Of a stretch of 64,000 bases of DNA, positions 27,580-36,265 are shown piece by piece (position 1 is the stretch's first letter; each line of letters opens with the position of its first letter). The stretch lies in the NCBI RefSeq assembly GCF_000820515.1, contig NZ_JXDG01000012.1:1-64000 (forward strand), given 5' to 3'. Made by a program: the position numbers and the translations under genes. This DNA comes from Pseudomonas batumici (lineage in GTDB: Bacteria > Pseudomonadota > Gammaproteobacteria > Pseudomonadales > Pseudomonadaceae). The notes under the pieces were generated by a model, which saw only the letters and a program-made list of their open reading frames with translations, made no database searches and was not told where the DNA came from.

Positions 27580-29313
27580 ATGCGTTGGTTGTTGACCTTT
27601 GTCCTTGTTCTTTTCGCCGGTCTCGCCCAGGCCGGCAACGATCCATTCGCGGTGAAGAAGCCGGACTTCCTCCCCGTCGGCAAGGCCTTCGCCTTCAGCG
27701 CCGAGGCCCTGCCCTCCGGACAGACCCGACTGTATTGGCAGATCGCCGACGGCTACTACCTGTATCAGAAGCGCCTGAAGTTCGACGGTCTGGACCCGGC
27801 GCAGCGGCCGGCGCTGCCCGAGGGCGAGCACCACAACGACGAGTTCTTCGGCGACCAGCAGGTCTATCGCGGCGAGCTCGAACTGCTGGTCCCGGCCGGT
27901 GCCGGCGGCCAGGTCAGCGTCGGCTGGCAAGGCTGCGCCGACGCCGGCCTGTGCTACCCGCCACAAAGCCAGACGGTCGATCTGGGCGGCAAAACCGGCG
28001 TGTCCACGGCTCAAGGACAGGGGCAAGGCCAGGCGCAGGACCAGTCCCTGGCCGCCAACCTGCAACACAACGCCCTGGGCTGGAGCCTGCTGGCCTTCTT
28101 CGGCCTGGGCCTGCTGCTGGCCTTCACTCCGTGCATGCTGCCGATGCTGCCGATCCTCGCCGGCCTGGTGGTGGGCAGTGGCGCCAGTCCACGGCGCGGC
28201 TTTGCCCTGGCCGGCAGCTACGTGATCTGCATGGCGCTGGTGTATGCCGTGCTGGGCATGCTCGCGGCCCTGCTGGGCGGCAACCTGCAGGCGCTGCTGC
28301 AACAGCCCTGGCTGCTGGGCAGTTTCGCCGGGTTGTTCGTGGTACTGGCCCTGCCGATGTTCGGCTTCTTCGAACTGCAATTGCCGGCGGCCCTGCGCGA
28401 TCGCCTGGAAAGCGCCGGCAGCGGGCGGCGCGGCGGCAGCCTGGTGGGGGCCGGGGTGCTCGGAGCCCTCTCCGGCCTGCTGGTCGGCCCGTGCATGACC
28501 GCGCCCCTGGCCGGTGCCCTGCTCTACATCGCCAAGAGCGGCAAGATCGTCGAAGGCGGCCTGGTGCTGTTCACCCTGGGCATCGGCATGGGCTTGCCGC
28601 TGTTGCTGCTGGTGACCGTGGGCAACCGCTTCCTGCCCAAGCCGGGGGCCTGGATGGACCGGGTCAAGGCGCTGTTCGGCTTCCTGTTCCTCGGCATCGC
28701 GGTGCTGATGGTCCGTCCGGTGGTGAGCGAATCGCTGTGGATGGGCCTGTGGGGCGCGTGGTTGCTGATCATCGCCTACGGCGCCTGGCGGCTGGCCCGA
28801 CAACTGGAGCGTGGCGCCCTGCCGAGCGGCTGCGCCGGCGTCCTGCTCGGCCTCTGGGGCGCGCTGCTGGTGGTGGGCGCGGTGGGCGGCGGCAGCGACC
28901 CGTGGCGACCGTTGCAGGTGTATACCGGCGCGACCCAGGGCGCTGATACCTTCGTCACCGTCAACGACCCGGCCGCCTTGCAGCGCGAACTGGACACCGC
29001 CAAGGCCCGGGGCCAATGGGTGCTGGTGGACTACTACGCCGACTGGTGCGTGTCCTGCAAGATCATGGAGAAACAGGTCTTCTCCAGGGCTGACGTACAA
29101 GATGCCCTGCGCGATGTACGGCTGGTACGCCTGGATGTGACCGACGACAACGCCGCCAGCCGCGCATTGCTCGGCCGTTATGAGGTACCCGGGCCGCCGA
29201 CCCTGTTGTGGGTCGCCCCGAACGGCGAGGAACGCCGGGCCAGCCGTATCACCGGTGAAGTCGACGCCAAGGCCTTCCTGCAGAACTGGAACAGCACACG
29301 GGACGCGCCTTGA
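27580..29313 (+). CDS. dsbD: Thiol:disulfide interchange protein DsbD
   Basis: This 577-residue protein has a signal peptide (about 1-19), a periplasmic immunoglobulin-like alpha domain with its redox pair CADAGLCYPP (near 124-130), eight hydrophobic segments of the beta domain with conserved TPCMLPMLPIL and GPCMTAPLAG cysteines, and a C-terminal thioredoxin-like gamma domain with DWCVSCK. It carries electrons from cytoplasmic thioredoxin to periplasmic partners. The following TlpA-like and DsbG proteins are the natural recipients: dsbD overlaps the tlpA-like start by one base, and dsbG follows. Length matches E. coli DsbD. Confidence 0.93.
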   Translation: MRWLLTFVLVLFAGLAQAGNDPFAVKKPDFLPVGKAFAFSAEALPSGQTRLYWQIADGYYLYQKRLKFDGLDPAQRPALPEGEHHNDEFFGDQQVYRGELELLVPAGAGGQVSVGWQGCADAGLCYPPQSQTVDLGGKTGVSTAQGQGQGQAQDQSLAANLQHNALGWSLLAFFGLGLLLAFTPCMLPMLPILAGLVVGSGASPRRGFALAGSYVICMALVYAVLGMLAALLGGNLQALLQQPWLLGSFAGLFVVLALPMFGFFELQLPAALRDRLESAGSGRRGGSLVGAGVLGALSGLLVGPCMTAPLAGALLYIAKSGKIVEGGLVLFTLGIGMGLPLLLLVTVGNRFLPKPGAWMDRVKALFGFLFLGIAVLMVRPVVSESLWMGLWGAWLLIIAYGAWRLARQLERGALPSGCAGVLLGLWGALLVVGAVGGGSDPWRPLQVYTGATQGADTFVTVNDPAALQRELDTAKARGQWVLVDYYADWCVSCKIMEKQVFSRADVQDALRDVRLVRLDVTDDNAASRALLGRYEVPGPPTLLWVAPNGEERRASRITGEVDAKAFLQNWNSTRDAP

Positions 29314-30182
29314 TGCTCACCCTGACCCTCGGCACCTTTGCCCTGTCGATCCACCACCTGCTGTTGCTGCTCGCCCTCGCCCTGGCGACGCTGGTGGGCT
29401 GGCGGGTGGCCAAGGGCGGCGGGGAAAACCCGGAGTCGGTGCTGTTCGGCCTATTCATGCTCGGCATGCTGGTGGCGCGGATCAGCTTCGTGATCGCCTA
29501 CTGGGCGTATTTTCGCGACGACCCGTTGCAGATGCTCGATATCCGCGACGGCGGCTTCCTGCCCTGGCCGGGGTTGCTGGCCCTGCTGTTGGGCTGCGCG
29601 GTGTTCTGCTGGCGGCGTCCGACCCTGCGTCGGTCGCTGGGCCTGGGCCTGGGCACTGGCCTGGTGTTCTGGCTGCTCAGCAGCCTGTCGCTCAACCTCT
29701 ATGAACAGGGTACGCGCCTGCCGGAACTGACCCTGCGCGATGCCCAGGGCCAATCGGTGCAATTGCGCGACTACCAGGGCGGCCCGCTGGTGATCAACCT
29801 CTGGGCCACCTGGTGTCCGCCGTGCCGCCGGGAAATGCCGGTGCTGCAGAAAGCCCAGCACGAACGCCAGGACGTCACCTTCCTGTTCGTCAACCAGGCC
29901 GAAAGCCTGCAGAGCGTCAGCACCTTCCTGATGACCCAGGGCCTGAACCTGAACAACGTGCTGTTCGACGGCAGCGGCCAGATGGCCCAGAGCGTCGGTT
30001 CCATGGCCCTGCCCACCAGCCTTTTCTACAACGCCGAAGGCCGCCTGCTCGGCACCCACCTGGGCGAATTGTCCGAGGCCAGCCTGGCCCGGGCCCTGGA
30101 AACCTTCGGCCCGCCCCCCTCCACTTCGGCCGTACCGGCCACAGCAAGGAAACCGTCATGTCCTTCAACCGCCACCTGCTGA
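29313..30182 (+). CDS. TlpA/DsbE-like thioredoxin with N-terminal membrane domain
   Basis: This 289-residue protein has three to four N-terminal membrane segments (about 1-125) and then a periplasmic thioredoxin fold with INLWATWCPPCRREMP and cis-Pro MALPTSLFY. The membrane part (MLVARISFVIAYWAYF, then IRDGGF) looks like a shortened prolipoprotein diacylglyceryl transferase (Lgt) scaffold, which I infer has been reused as an anchor or electron conduit. ATG 29313 overlaps the dsbD stop; its 3' end overlaps dsbG by 25 nt, so the C-terminal tail (after GPPPSTSA) is encoded in the dsbG start region. It corresponds in position to PA2477. Confidence 0.8.
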   Translation: MLTLTLGTFALSIHHLLLLLALALATLVGWRVAKGGGENPESVLFGLFMLGMLVARISFVIAYWAYFRDDPLQMLDIRDGGFLPWPGLLALLLGCAVFCWRRPTLRRSLGLGLGTGLVFWLLSSLSLNLYEQGTRLPELTLRDAQGQSVQLRDYQGGPLVINLWATWCPPCRREMPVLQKAQHERQDVTFLFVNQAESLQSVSTFLMTQGLNLNNVLFDGSGQMAQSVGSMALPTSLFYNAEGRLLGTHLGELSEASLARALETFGPPPSTSAVPATARKPSCPSTATC

Positions 30183-30937
30183 ACCTGAGCCTGGGCACCG
30201 CGCTGGCCGCGTTGCTGCTGCAAGCACCTGTGTTGCAGGCCGAGGAACTGCCCGCGCCGATCAAGAGCATCGAAGCCAAAGGGGCAAAAATCGTCGGCAG
30301 CTTCGACGCCCCGGACGGCCTGCGCGGCTATGCCGCCCAGTACCAGAACCGAGGCATGGCGCTGTACCTGACCGCCGACGGTCAGCACGTGATCGCCGGC
30401 AACCTGTATGACGCCGACGGCAAGGACCTGAGCCAGGCGCCGTTGCAGAAGCTGGTGTATGCGCCGATGGCCAAGCAGGTCTGGGGGCAGATGGAAAAGA
30501 GCAACTGGATCGCCGACGGCAAGGCCGACGCACCGCGCGTCGTCTATCTGTTCAGCGACCCGAACTGCCCGTACTGCAACATGTTCTGGGAGCAGGCACG
30601 GCCGTGGGTCGAGTCCGGCAAGGTGCAATTGCGCCACATCATGGTCGGCATCATCCGCGAGGACAGTGCCGCCAAGGCCGCCGCGCTGTTGACCGCCAAG
30701 GACCCGCAAGGCGCCCTGCACGACCATGAAAAGGCCGGCAAGGGTAGTTCGCTCAAGCCGTTGGACGCGATCCCGGCACCGATCCAGGCCAAGCTCGATG
30801 CCAACATGAAGTTGATGGCAGACCTGGAGCTGTCGGCCACGCCGGCGATTTTCTATCTCGATGAAAACGGCGACCTGCAACAGCAGCAGGGCGCACCGTC
30901 AGCGAACAAGCTGGTGAAGATTCTCGGGCCGAAGTGA
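30158..30937 (+). CDS. dsbG: Thiol:disulfide interchange protein DsbG
   Basis: This 259-residue periplasmic protein has a signal peptide (MSFNRHLLNLSLGTALAALL to about residue 28), an N-terminal dimerisation region and a thioredoxin-like domain with the catalytic CPYC in FSDPNCPYCNMFW and cis-Pro SATPAIFY. It would act as a disulfide isomerase or as a reductant of sulfenylated cysteines, kept reduced by the DsbD encoded upstream. The start overlaps the TlpA-like gene; AAGGA precedes the ATG. It is the last gene of the DsbRS-linked operon. Confidence 0.9.
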   Translation: MSFNRHLLNLSLGTALAALLLQAPVLQAEELPAPIKSIEAKGAKIVGSFDAPDGLRGYAAQYQNRGMALYLTADGQHVIAGNLYDADGKDLSQAPLQKLVYAPMAKQVWGQMEKSNWIADGKADAPRVVYLFSDPNCPYCNMFWEQARPWVESGKVQLRHIMVGIIREDSAAKAAALLTAKDPQGALHDHEKAGKGSSLKPLDAIPAPIQAKLDANMKLMADLELSATPAIFYLDENGDLQQQQGAPSANKLVKILGPK

Positions 30938-30944
30938 TGGGAGG

Positions 30945-31760
30945 CTACTGGGCCGCCACCGGATTGGCCACCGGCATCACCTTGATGCGATAGGGCTGGA
31001 AGATCTTCAGCAGGTCGCCGTTGTCCTGCAGGCGCTGCAACAGCTTGCCAAACGCCTCGGCGCTGATGGGGGCTTGCGGCCGCAGAAGCGCATAGTGGTG
31101 ATAGACCTGGTCGATCCGCTCGGAAATCAGCAGGTCCTTGGCCACATCCGGGTTGCGGATCAGGTAATCGGACAGGTAGGAGCGGGTCACCAGGGCGATA
31201 TCGGCACGCCCGCGCAGCACCATCAGCAGGTTGGAGTCATGGGAATACGTCAGGGTGGCGTTGTAGGTATCGGCCAGGTACTTGGGGTCCGCGTTGAAGT
31301 TGGCGAACTCATAGTGATAACCGCTGAACAGGGCCAGGCGCTTGCCCTTGAGATCGGCGAAATAGCTTTCGTCGCGACCCGGCTCACGCTCGGCGACAAA
31401 CACCTCGGCATCCTCCAGGCCCATGTCGACCGCGGTGTGCGGAATATCCTTCCAACCCCAGGCCGGATTCTCGAAGATCGCCATGTCGGTACGCCCCTGC
31501 TGGAAATCGCCGAAGCGCCGGGGAATCGAGGTCGGTACCAAGGTGAACTGGTAATCGCTCTGCAGCTTGTTCAGGGCCTCGGCCAGTTGCGGCAGCAGGC
31601 CGGTATCGGCGCCCTGCTCGGGGCGGATGGTGTAAGGCGGGAAATGCGCGGCGCCGATCCGAACCAACTGGGCCGCCGAAACCGGCAAGGCCACCAACGC
31701 GCAAAGCGCCAACGACAGGACTCGGGAAACCGTGCGCACAGGCAGGACGTTCAAGGGCAC
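30945..31760 (-). CDS. Periplasmic solute-binding protein (SBP_bac_3-like), orphan
   Basis: This 271-residue protein has an N-terminal signal peptide (hydrophobic VLSLALCALVALPVSA, cleavage near AQLVRIG) followed by a family 3 amino-acid-type binding fold (FPPYTIRPEQGADTGLLPQLAEALN, then a GRTDMAIFENPAW segment). No permease or ATPase gene is adjacent, so it may be a sensory or accessory binder. The longest start is GTG 31760, with only a weak, very close GAGG; an internal GTG seven codons later is an alternative. It is convergent with dsbG. Confidence 0.75.
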   Translation of the reverse strand: MPLNVLPVRTVSRVLSLALCALVALPVSAAQLVRIGAAHFPPYTIRPEQGADTGLLPQLAEALNKLQSDYQFTLVPTSIPRRFGDFQQGRTDMAIFENPAWGWKDIPHTAVDMGLEDAEVFVAEREPGRDESYFADLKGKRLALFSGYHYEFANFNADPKYLADTYNATLTYSHDSNLLMVLRGRADIALVTRSYLSDYLIRNPDVAKDLLISERIDQVYHHYALLRPQAPISAEAFGKLLQRLQDNGDLLKIFQPYRIKVMPVANPVAAQ

Positions 31761-31800
31761 ACCTCAGGAAGAAAAATTCATGGATCCAAACTAGGCGGTT

Positions 31801-31816
31801 TTGTCGACTTCGACAA
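31801..31816. promoter_or_regulatory. Palindrome upstream of the solute-binding protein gene
   Basis: TTGTCGA-CT-TCGACAA is a perfect 7+7 inverted repeat, 41 bp upstream of the minus-strand start. It is operator-like; the regulator is unknown. Confidence 0.35.
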
Positions 31817-31854
31817 CTGTTCGTACATGAATTAATCACTCCCCGACCGGTCCG

Positions 31855-32478
31855 TCATAAATCTTTGAGAATCAATATCAAAGCCTCTTCGGCCAGTTGA
31901 TCCAGGGTCAGGCTGCCCTGGGGTCGAAACCAGGTCGTGGTCCAGGACAAGGCCCCGGTCAGGAAGCGTCGGGTGATGAACACATCGCCCTTGATATAGC
32001 CGGCGTCGCGGGCTTCAGTCAGCACCTCGAGCCAGATCTGCTCGTAGAGGTCGCGCAGCGCCAGGACCTTGGCCTGCCCTTGCTCGGACAATGAGCGCCA
32101 TTCGTAGACCAGCACCGCCATGGCTTCCCCCGTGCCGCCCATGATCGACTGCAGTTCACAGCGGATCAGGGCCAGCACCCGCTCGCGCACGCTGCCGGCT
32201 TCGGCCAGCGACGCACGCATGAGGGCGGTGTTATAGACGATGGTCTCCTCCATCACCGCGCGCAGGATTTCATCCTTGCTTTTGAAGTGATGGAACAGGC
32301 TGCCGGATTGAATGCCGATGGCACTGGCCAGGTCACGCACCGTGGTGCGGTCGAAACCCTGGTTGCGGAACAGGTGGGCCGCGGTCTGCAGCAGTTTTCC
32401 ACGGGCGCTGTCCGGGTCGGTCAGTTGCCCGGCGCTGACCAGGTCGCGCATGACGCGCTGGGCTTGTTGCTCGTTCAC
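31855..32478 (-). CDS. TetR-family repressor of the atu-like operon
   Basis: This 207-residue regulator has an N-terminal HTH (GKLLQTAAHLFRNQGFDRTTVRDLASAIGIQSGSLFHHFKSK region, about 25-70) and a C-terminal ligand domain. GTG 32478 is chosen because GAGGGG lies at the right distance; the longer frame to 32613 enters a REPIN. It is divergent from the atuA-like operon, whose promoter region carries two mirrored 16-bp palindromes, so local repression relieved by an acyl-CoA ligand is the likely mode. It is comparable to AtuR in position. Confidence 0.85.
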   Translation of the reverse strand: MNEQQAQRVMRDLVSAGQLTDPDSARGKLLQTAAHLFRNQGFDRTTVRDLASAIGIQSGSLFHHFKSKDEILRAVMEETIVYNTALMRASLAEAGSVRERVLALIRCELQSIMGGTGEAMAVLVYEWRSLSEQGQAKVLALRDLYEQIWLEVLTEARDAGYIKGDVFITRRFLTGALSWTTTWFRPQGSLTLDQLAEEALILILKDL

Positions 32479-32513
32479 GGCATTCCCCTCATGACTCACT
32501 GCCTCTCCCCCAC

Positions 32514-32626
32514 TGTAGGAGCAGCCGGTCGACGCTCGATTGCTCGCGATGGTGGCCGAGGCACCGCGGGGTATCAGGCTTATCGCGTTATCGTTGACGT
32601 CCATCGCGAGCAAGCTCGCTCCTACA
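32514..32626. repeat. REPIN between TetR gene and atuA operator region
   Basis: The outer arms TGTAGGAGC (32514) and GCTCCTACA (ending 32626) face each other, with inner REP motifs GATTGCTCGCGATGG and CCATCGCGAGCAAGCTC. It lies in the divergent TetR/atuA intergenic region, on the TetR side of the operators. Confidence 0.8.
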
Positions 32627-32667
32627 TGGAGAGGGCGGTTGCGCGCAATTTAAGCCTACAGGCACAG

Positions 32668-32726
32668 CCAAGCAAGCGCTTGGGCCGACCAGACCGGCGG
32701 GATTTACAAACCAAGCGCTTGCTTGG
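32668..32726. promoter_or_regulatory. Two mirrored 16-bp TetR-type operators
   Basis: CCAAGCAAGCGCTTGG (32668-32683) and CCAAGCGCTTGCTTGG (32711-32726) are exact reverse complements of each other, each centred on the palindrome AAGCGCTT, with 27 bp between them. They lie 35-93 bp before atuA and in the divergent gap with the TetR gene. Confidence 0.65.
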
Positions 32727-32760
32727 TAGCCTCGTCCGAGGACTTTCGGAGGCAGCTCTG

Positions 32761-34551
32761 ATGAAGGCAAGGGTTCGTGTCGGTTGCGCCAGTGCGTTCT
32801 GGGGCGATACCAGCACCGCGGCGGCGCAGTTGGTCGAAGGCGGACGCCTGGACTACCTGGTGTTCGATTACCTGGCGGAAGTCACGATGTCGATCATGGC
32901 CGGGGCGCGGATGAAGGACCCCGCCGCCGGCTATGCGCCGGACTTCGTCGAGGTGCTGCGGCCGTTGCTGGGCGAGATCGCCCGCCAGCGGATCCGGGTG
33001 ATCAGCAATGCCGGTGGAGTCAATCCACAGGCCTGCGCCACGGCCCTGCAAGCCGCCTGCACGGCCGCCGGGGTAGCGTTGAAGATTGCCGTCCTGCTGG
33101 GCGACGACCTGCAACCGCAACTCCCTCAACTGGCCGCGAACGGTATCCGGGAAATGTTCAACGGCGCGCCGCTGCCGGCGCACTGTGTGTCAGCCAACGC
33201 CTATCTGGGCGCCCCAGGCATCGTCCACGCCCTGAGCCTGGGCGCGGATGTGGTGATCACCGGGCGCGTGGTCGACAGCGCACTGGTCAGCGCCGCCCTG
33301 GTGCACGAGTTCGGCTGGTCCTGGCAGGACTACGACAAGCTGGCCCAGGCCGCCCTCGCCGGACATCTCATCGAGTGCGGCGCACAGTGCACCGGGGGCA
33401 ACTTCACCGACTGGCGCGAGGTTCCAGACTACGCGCACATCGGTTTTCCCATTGTCGAAGTCAGTGCCGACAGCCACTTCATCGTCAGCAAGCCCGAGGG
33501 TTCGGGCGGCCTGGTGAGCCCACTGACCGTGGGCGAACAACTGCTCTACGAAATCGGCGACCCCAGGGCCTATCTGCTGCCGGACGTGATTTGCGATTTC
33601 ACCCGGGTCCGCCTCGTCCAGAAGACCGCCGATAGCGTCGGCGTCAGTGGTGCCACCGGCTTGCCGCCCACCTCGCAGTACAAGGTCTGCGCCACCTACC
33701 CCGATGGGTTTCGCAGCACCGCCAGTTGCCTGATCGCCGGGATCGACGCGGTGGACAAGGCCCGCCGGGTCAGCCAGGCGATCATCGACAAGACCGCGCA
33801 CCTGTTCCAGGCCCGCGGCTGGCCGCCCTACAGCGAGGTGAACGGCGAACTGCTCGGCAGCGAAGCCACCTACGGTCCCCATGGCCGCCGCCAGGACAGC
33901 CGCGAGGTGGTGATCAAGCTGGCGGTGCGTCACCCCGAGCGGCAGGCGTTGCTGCTGTTTTCCCGGGAGATCGCCCAGGCCGCCACCGGCATGGCGCCGG
34001 GGCTGACCGGCATCCTTGGCGGGCGGCCCGCAGTGTCGCCGCTGATCCGCCTGTTTTCCTTCCTGATCGATAAAAATGCCTGCACGTTGAGCGTGTCTCT
34101 CGACGGGCAACTGCATGCCGTCACCCTGCCCGCCCCAGCCCCCAGGCAAGCCGCCGCCGTTGCCGAAGACCGGCAGCCCCCCCGGCCCCAGGGCCGTGCC
34201 GAAGCCAACGTGGCGCTGGTGAAACTGGCGGTGGCGCGCTCCGGCGACAAGGGCAATCACGGCAATATCGGGGTGATGGCGCGCCATCCCGACTATCTGC
34301 CGTGGATCGCCGAGGCACTGACGCCGGCGGTCGTGGTGGACTGGATGGGGCATGTCCTCGACCCGATCCACGGCCGGGTCGAGCGCTGGTACCTGCCCGG
34401 CACCCACAGCCTGAATTTCCTGCTGGAGAACGCCCTGGGCGGCGGCGGTATCGCCAGTTTGCGCATCGACCCGCAAGGCAAGGCCTTCGCCCAGCAACTG
34501 CTGGAAATCCAGATTCCCGTACCGCAACACATTGCCGATCAACTGGCTTGA
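32761..34551 (+). CDS. atuA: AtuA-family acyclic terpene utilization-like protein
   Basis: This 596-residue protein is nearly all DUF1446 (AtuA-like, about 1-450; RVRVGCASAFWGDTSTAAAQ start, GRVVDSALVSAALVHEFGW, CTGGNFTDW), followed by the C-terminal AtuA ferredoxin-like domain (about 485-590; LARSGDKGNHGNIGV-like segment). The biochemical role of AtuA is not established; the gene is required with geranyl-CoA carboxylase genes for citronellol/geraniol use in P. aeruginosa. ATG 32761 is preceded by GGAGG at 32748-32752; the frame continues upstream through a REPIN and is not used. It is the first gene of a four-gene operon. Confidence 0.85.
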   Translation: MKARVRVGCASAFWGDTSTAAAQLVEGGRLDYLVFDYLAEVTMSIMAGARMKDPAAGYAPDFVEVLRPLLGEIARQRIRVISNAGGVNPQACATALQAACTAAGVALKIAVLLGDDLQPQLPQLAANGIREMFNGAPLPAHCVSANAYLGAPGIVHALSLGADVVITGRVVDSALVSAALVHEFGWSWQDYDKLAQAALAGHLIECGAQCTGGNFTDWREVPDYAHIGFPIVEVSADSHFIVSKPEGSGGLVSPLTVGEQLLYEIGDPRAYLLPDVICDFTRVRLVQKTADSVGVSGATGLPPTSQYKVCATYPDGFRSTASCLIAGIDAVDKARRVSQAIIDKTAHLFQARGWPPYSEVNGELLGSEATYGPHGRRQDSREVVIKLAVRHPERQALLLFSREIAQAATGMAPGLTGILGGRPAVSPLIRLFSFLIDKNACTLSVSLDGQLHAVTLPAPAPRQAAAVAEDRQPPRPQGRAEANVALVKLAVARSGDKGNHGNIGVMARHPDYLPWIAEALTPAVVVDWMGHVLDPIHGRVERWYLPGTHSLNFLLENALGGGGIASLRIDPQGKAFAQQLLEIQIPVPQHIADQLA

Positions 34552-34624
34552 GGGCCGTTACCGTGACGGGTGCATCCACGTTCAGATCCAAACCGCACGC
34601 CGACCCGGCGCCAAGGAGTCCGGC

Positions 34625-36241
34625 ATGCCCGTGATCGAATCCCGACTCGATGGCCACGGCGAGGATTTCGCCCGGCATCGCCAGGCCATGCTCGACGGCC
34701 TTGAGCAGATCCGCCGGCTGGAACGCAACCTGTTGGACAAGGCCGACGGTGCGCGGGAGAAATTCGCCCGCCGCGGTCAGTTGCTGCCCCGGGAACGGCT
34801 GAACCTGCTACTGGACCCTGGCGCGCCCTTTCTCGAACTGGCCAGCCTGGCCGGCTACAAACTGCATGACGACAAGGACGGCAGCCTGGCCGGCGGCGGC
34901 CTGATTGCCGGCATCAGCCATGTCTGCGGCGTGCGGGTCCTGGTCGTGGTCAACAACAGCGCGATCAAGGGCGGGATCATTTCCCCCAGTGGCCTGAAAA
35001 AAACCCTGCGCCTGCAACAGATCGCCCTGGAAAACAAACTGCCGGTGATCACCCTGGCCGAGAGCGGCGGCGCCAACCTCCACTACGCGGCGGAGATTTT
35101 CGTCGAAGGCGCACGCAGTTTCGCCAATCAGGCGCGCATGTCGGCGATGGGCCTGCCGCAGATCACCGTGGTCCATGGCTCGGCAACGGCGGGCGGGGCC
35201 TATCAGCCGGGACTGTCGGATTACCTGGTGGTGGTCCGCGGCAAGGCCCGCTTGTTCCTGGCCGGCCCGCCACTGCTCAAGGCCGCCACCGGTGAAGTGG
35301 CCAGCGACGAGGAACTGGGCGGCGCGCAAATGCACGCCCAGGTGGCCGGCACCGCCGAGTACCTGGCGGAAAACGACGCCGACGGCGTGCGCATCGCCCG
35401 GGAAATCATCGCCCAACTGCCCTGGAACCAGCGCTTGCCGGTCACCCCCGCGAGGACCTGGACCGAACCGCTCTACCCCATCGAAGAACTGCTCGGACTG
35501 ATCCCCGACGACCCGAAAAAACCCTATGACGTGCGCGAGATCGTTGCCCGGCTGGCCGACGGCTCGAACTTTCTCGAATTCAAGGCCGAGTTCGACGCCC
35601 AGACGATCTGCGGCCACCTGCAGATCCAGGGCCGGCCCTGCGGCCTGATCGGCAACAACGGCCCGATCACCCCCAAGGGCGCGAGCAAGGCGGCGCAGTT
35701 CATCCAGCTCTGCGACCAGAGCCGCACGCCCCTGGTGTTCCTGCACAACACCACCGGCTTCATGGTCGGCACCGAGGCCGAGCAACAGGGGGTGATCAAG
35801 CACGGGGCGAAGATGATCCAGGCGGTGGCCAATGCCCGGGTGCCGAAACTCACCCTGGTGGTCGGCGGCTCCTATGGCGCCGGCAACTACGCCATGTGCG
35901 GCCGTGGCCTGGACCCGCGCTTCATCTTCGCCTGGCCGGGCAGCCGCACCGCGGTGATGGGCGGCGCCCAGGCCGGCAAGGTCCTGCGGATCGTCACCGA
36001 GGCCCGCCAGCTCAAGGACGGCCTGGTCCCCGATGCCAAGCTGCTCGACGGGCTCGAACAGCTGACCGCGCAGAAGCTCGACAGCCAGTCCACCGCACTC
36101 TACGGCACGGCCAACCTGTGGGACGACGGCCTGATCGATCCCCGGGACAGCCGCACGCTGCTGGGTTATTTGCTGGATATCTGCCACGAAGCCGAGGTTC
36201 GTCAGCTACACCCCAATAGTTTTGGCGTGGCACGGTTCTGA
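34625..36241 (+). CDS. atuC: Acyl-CoA carboxylase carboxyltransferase (beta) subunit, AtuC-like
   Basis: This 538-residue carboxyltransferase has the two crotonase-like halves of biotin-dependent acyl-CoA carboxylases: an N-terminal half with KGGIISPSGLKKTLRLQQIA and GSATAGGAYQPGLSDY, and a C-terminal half with GFMVGTEAEQQGVIKHGAKM and GGSYGAGNYAMCGRG. It transfers CO2 from biotin to an unsaturated acyl-CoA such as geranyl-CoA or methylcrotonyl-CoA. ATG 34625 lies after a GAG-containing leader, 73 bp beyond atuA. The biotinylated partner is encoded two genes downstream. Confidence 0.85.
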   Translation: MPVIESRLDGHGEDFARHRQAMLDGLEQIRRLERNLLDKADGAREKFARRGQLLPRERLNLLLDPGAPFLELASLAGYKLHDDKDGSLAGGGLIAGISHVCGVRVLVVVNNSAIKGGIISPSGLKKTLRLQQIALENKLPVITLAESGGANLHYAAEIFVEGARSFANQARMSAMGLPQITVVHGSATAGGAYQPGLSDYLVVVRGKARLFLAGPPLLKAATGEVASDEELGGAQMHAQVAGTAEYLAENDADGVRIAREIIAQLPWNQRLPVTPARTWTEPLYPIEELLGLIPDDPKKPYDVREIVARLADGSNFLEFKAEFDAQTICGHLQIQGRPCGLIGNNGPITPKGASKAAQFIQLCDQSRTPLVFLHNTTGFMVGTEAEQQGVIKHGAKMIQAVANARVPKLTLVVGGSYGAGNYAMCGRGLDPRFIFAWPGSRTAVMGGAQAGKVLRIVTEARQLKDGLVPDAKLLDGLEQLTAQKLDSQSTALYGTANLWDDGLIDPRDSRTLLGYLLDICHEAEVRQLHPNSFGVARF

Positions 36242-36265
36242 TCAACGATCACGGAGAACAAGGCA

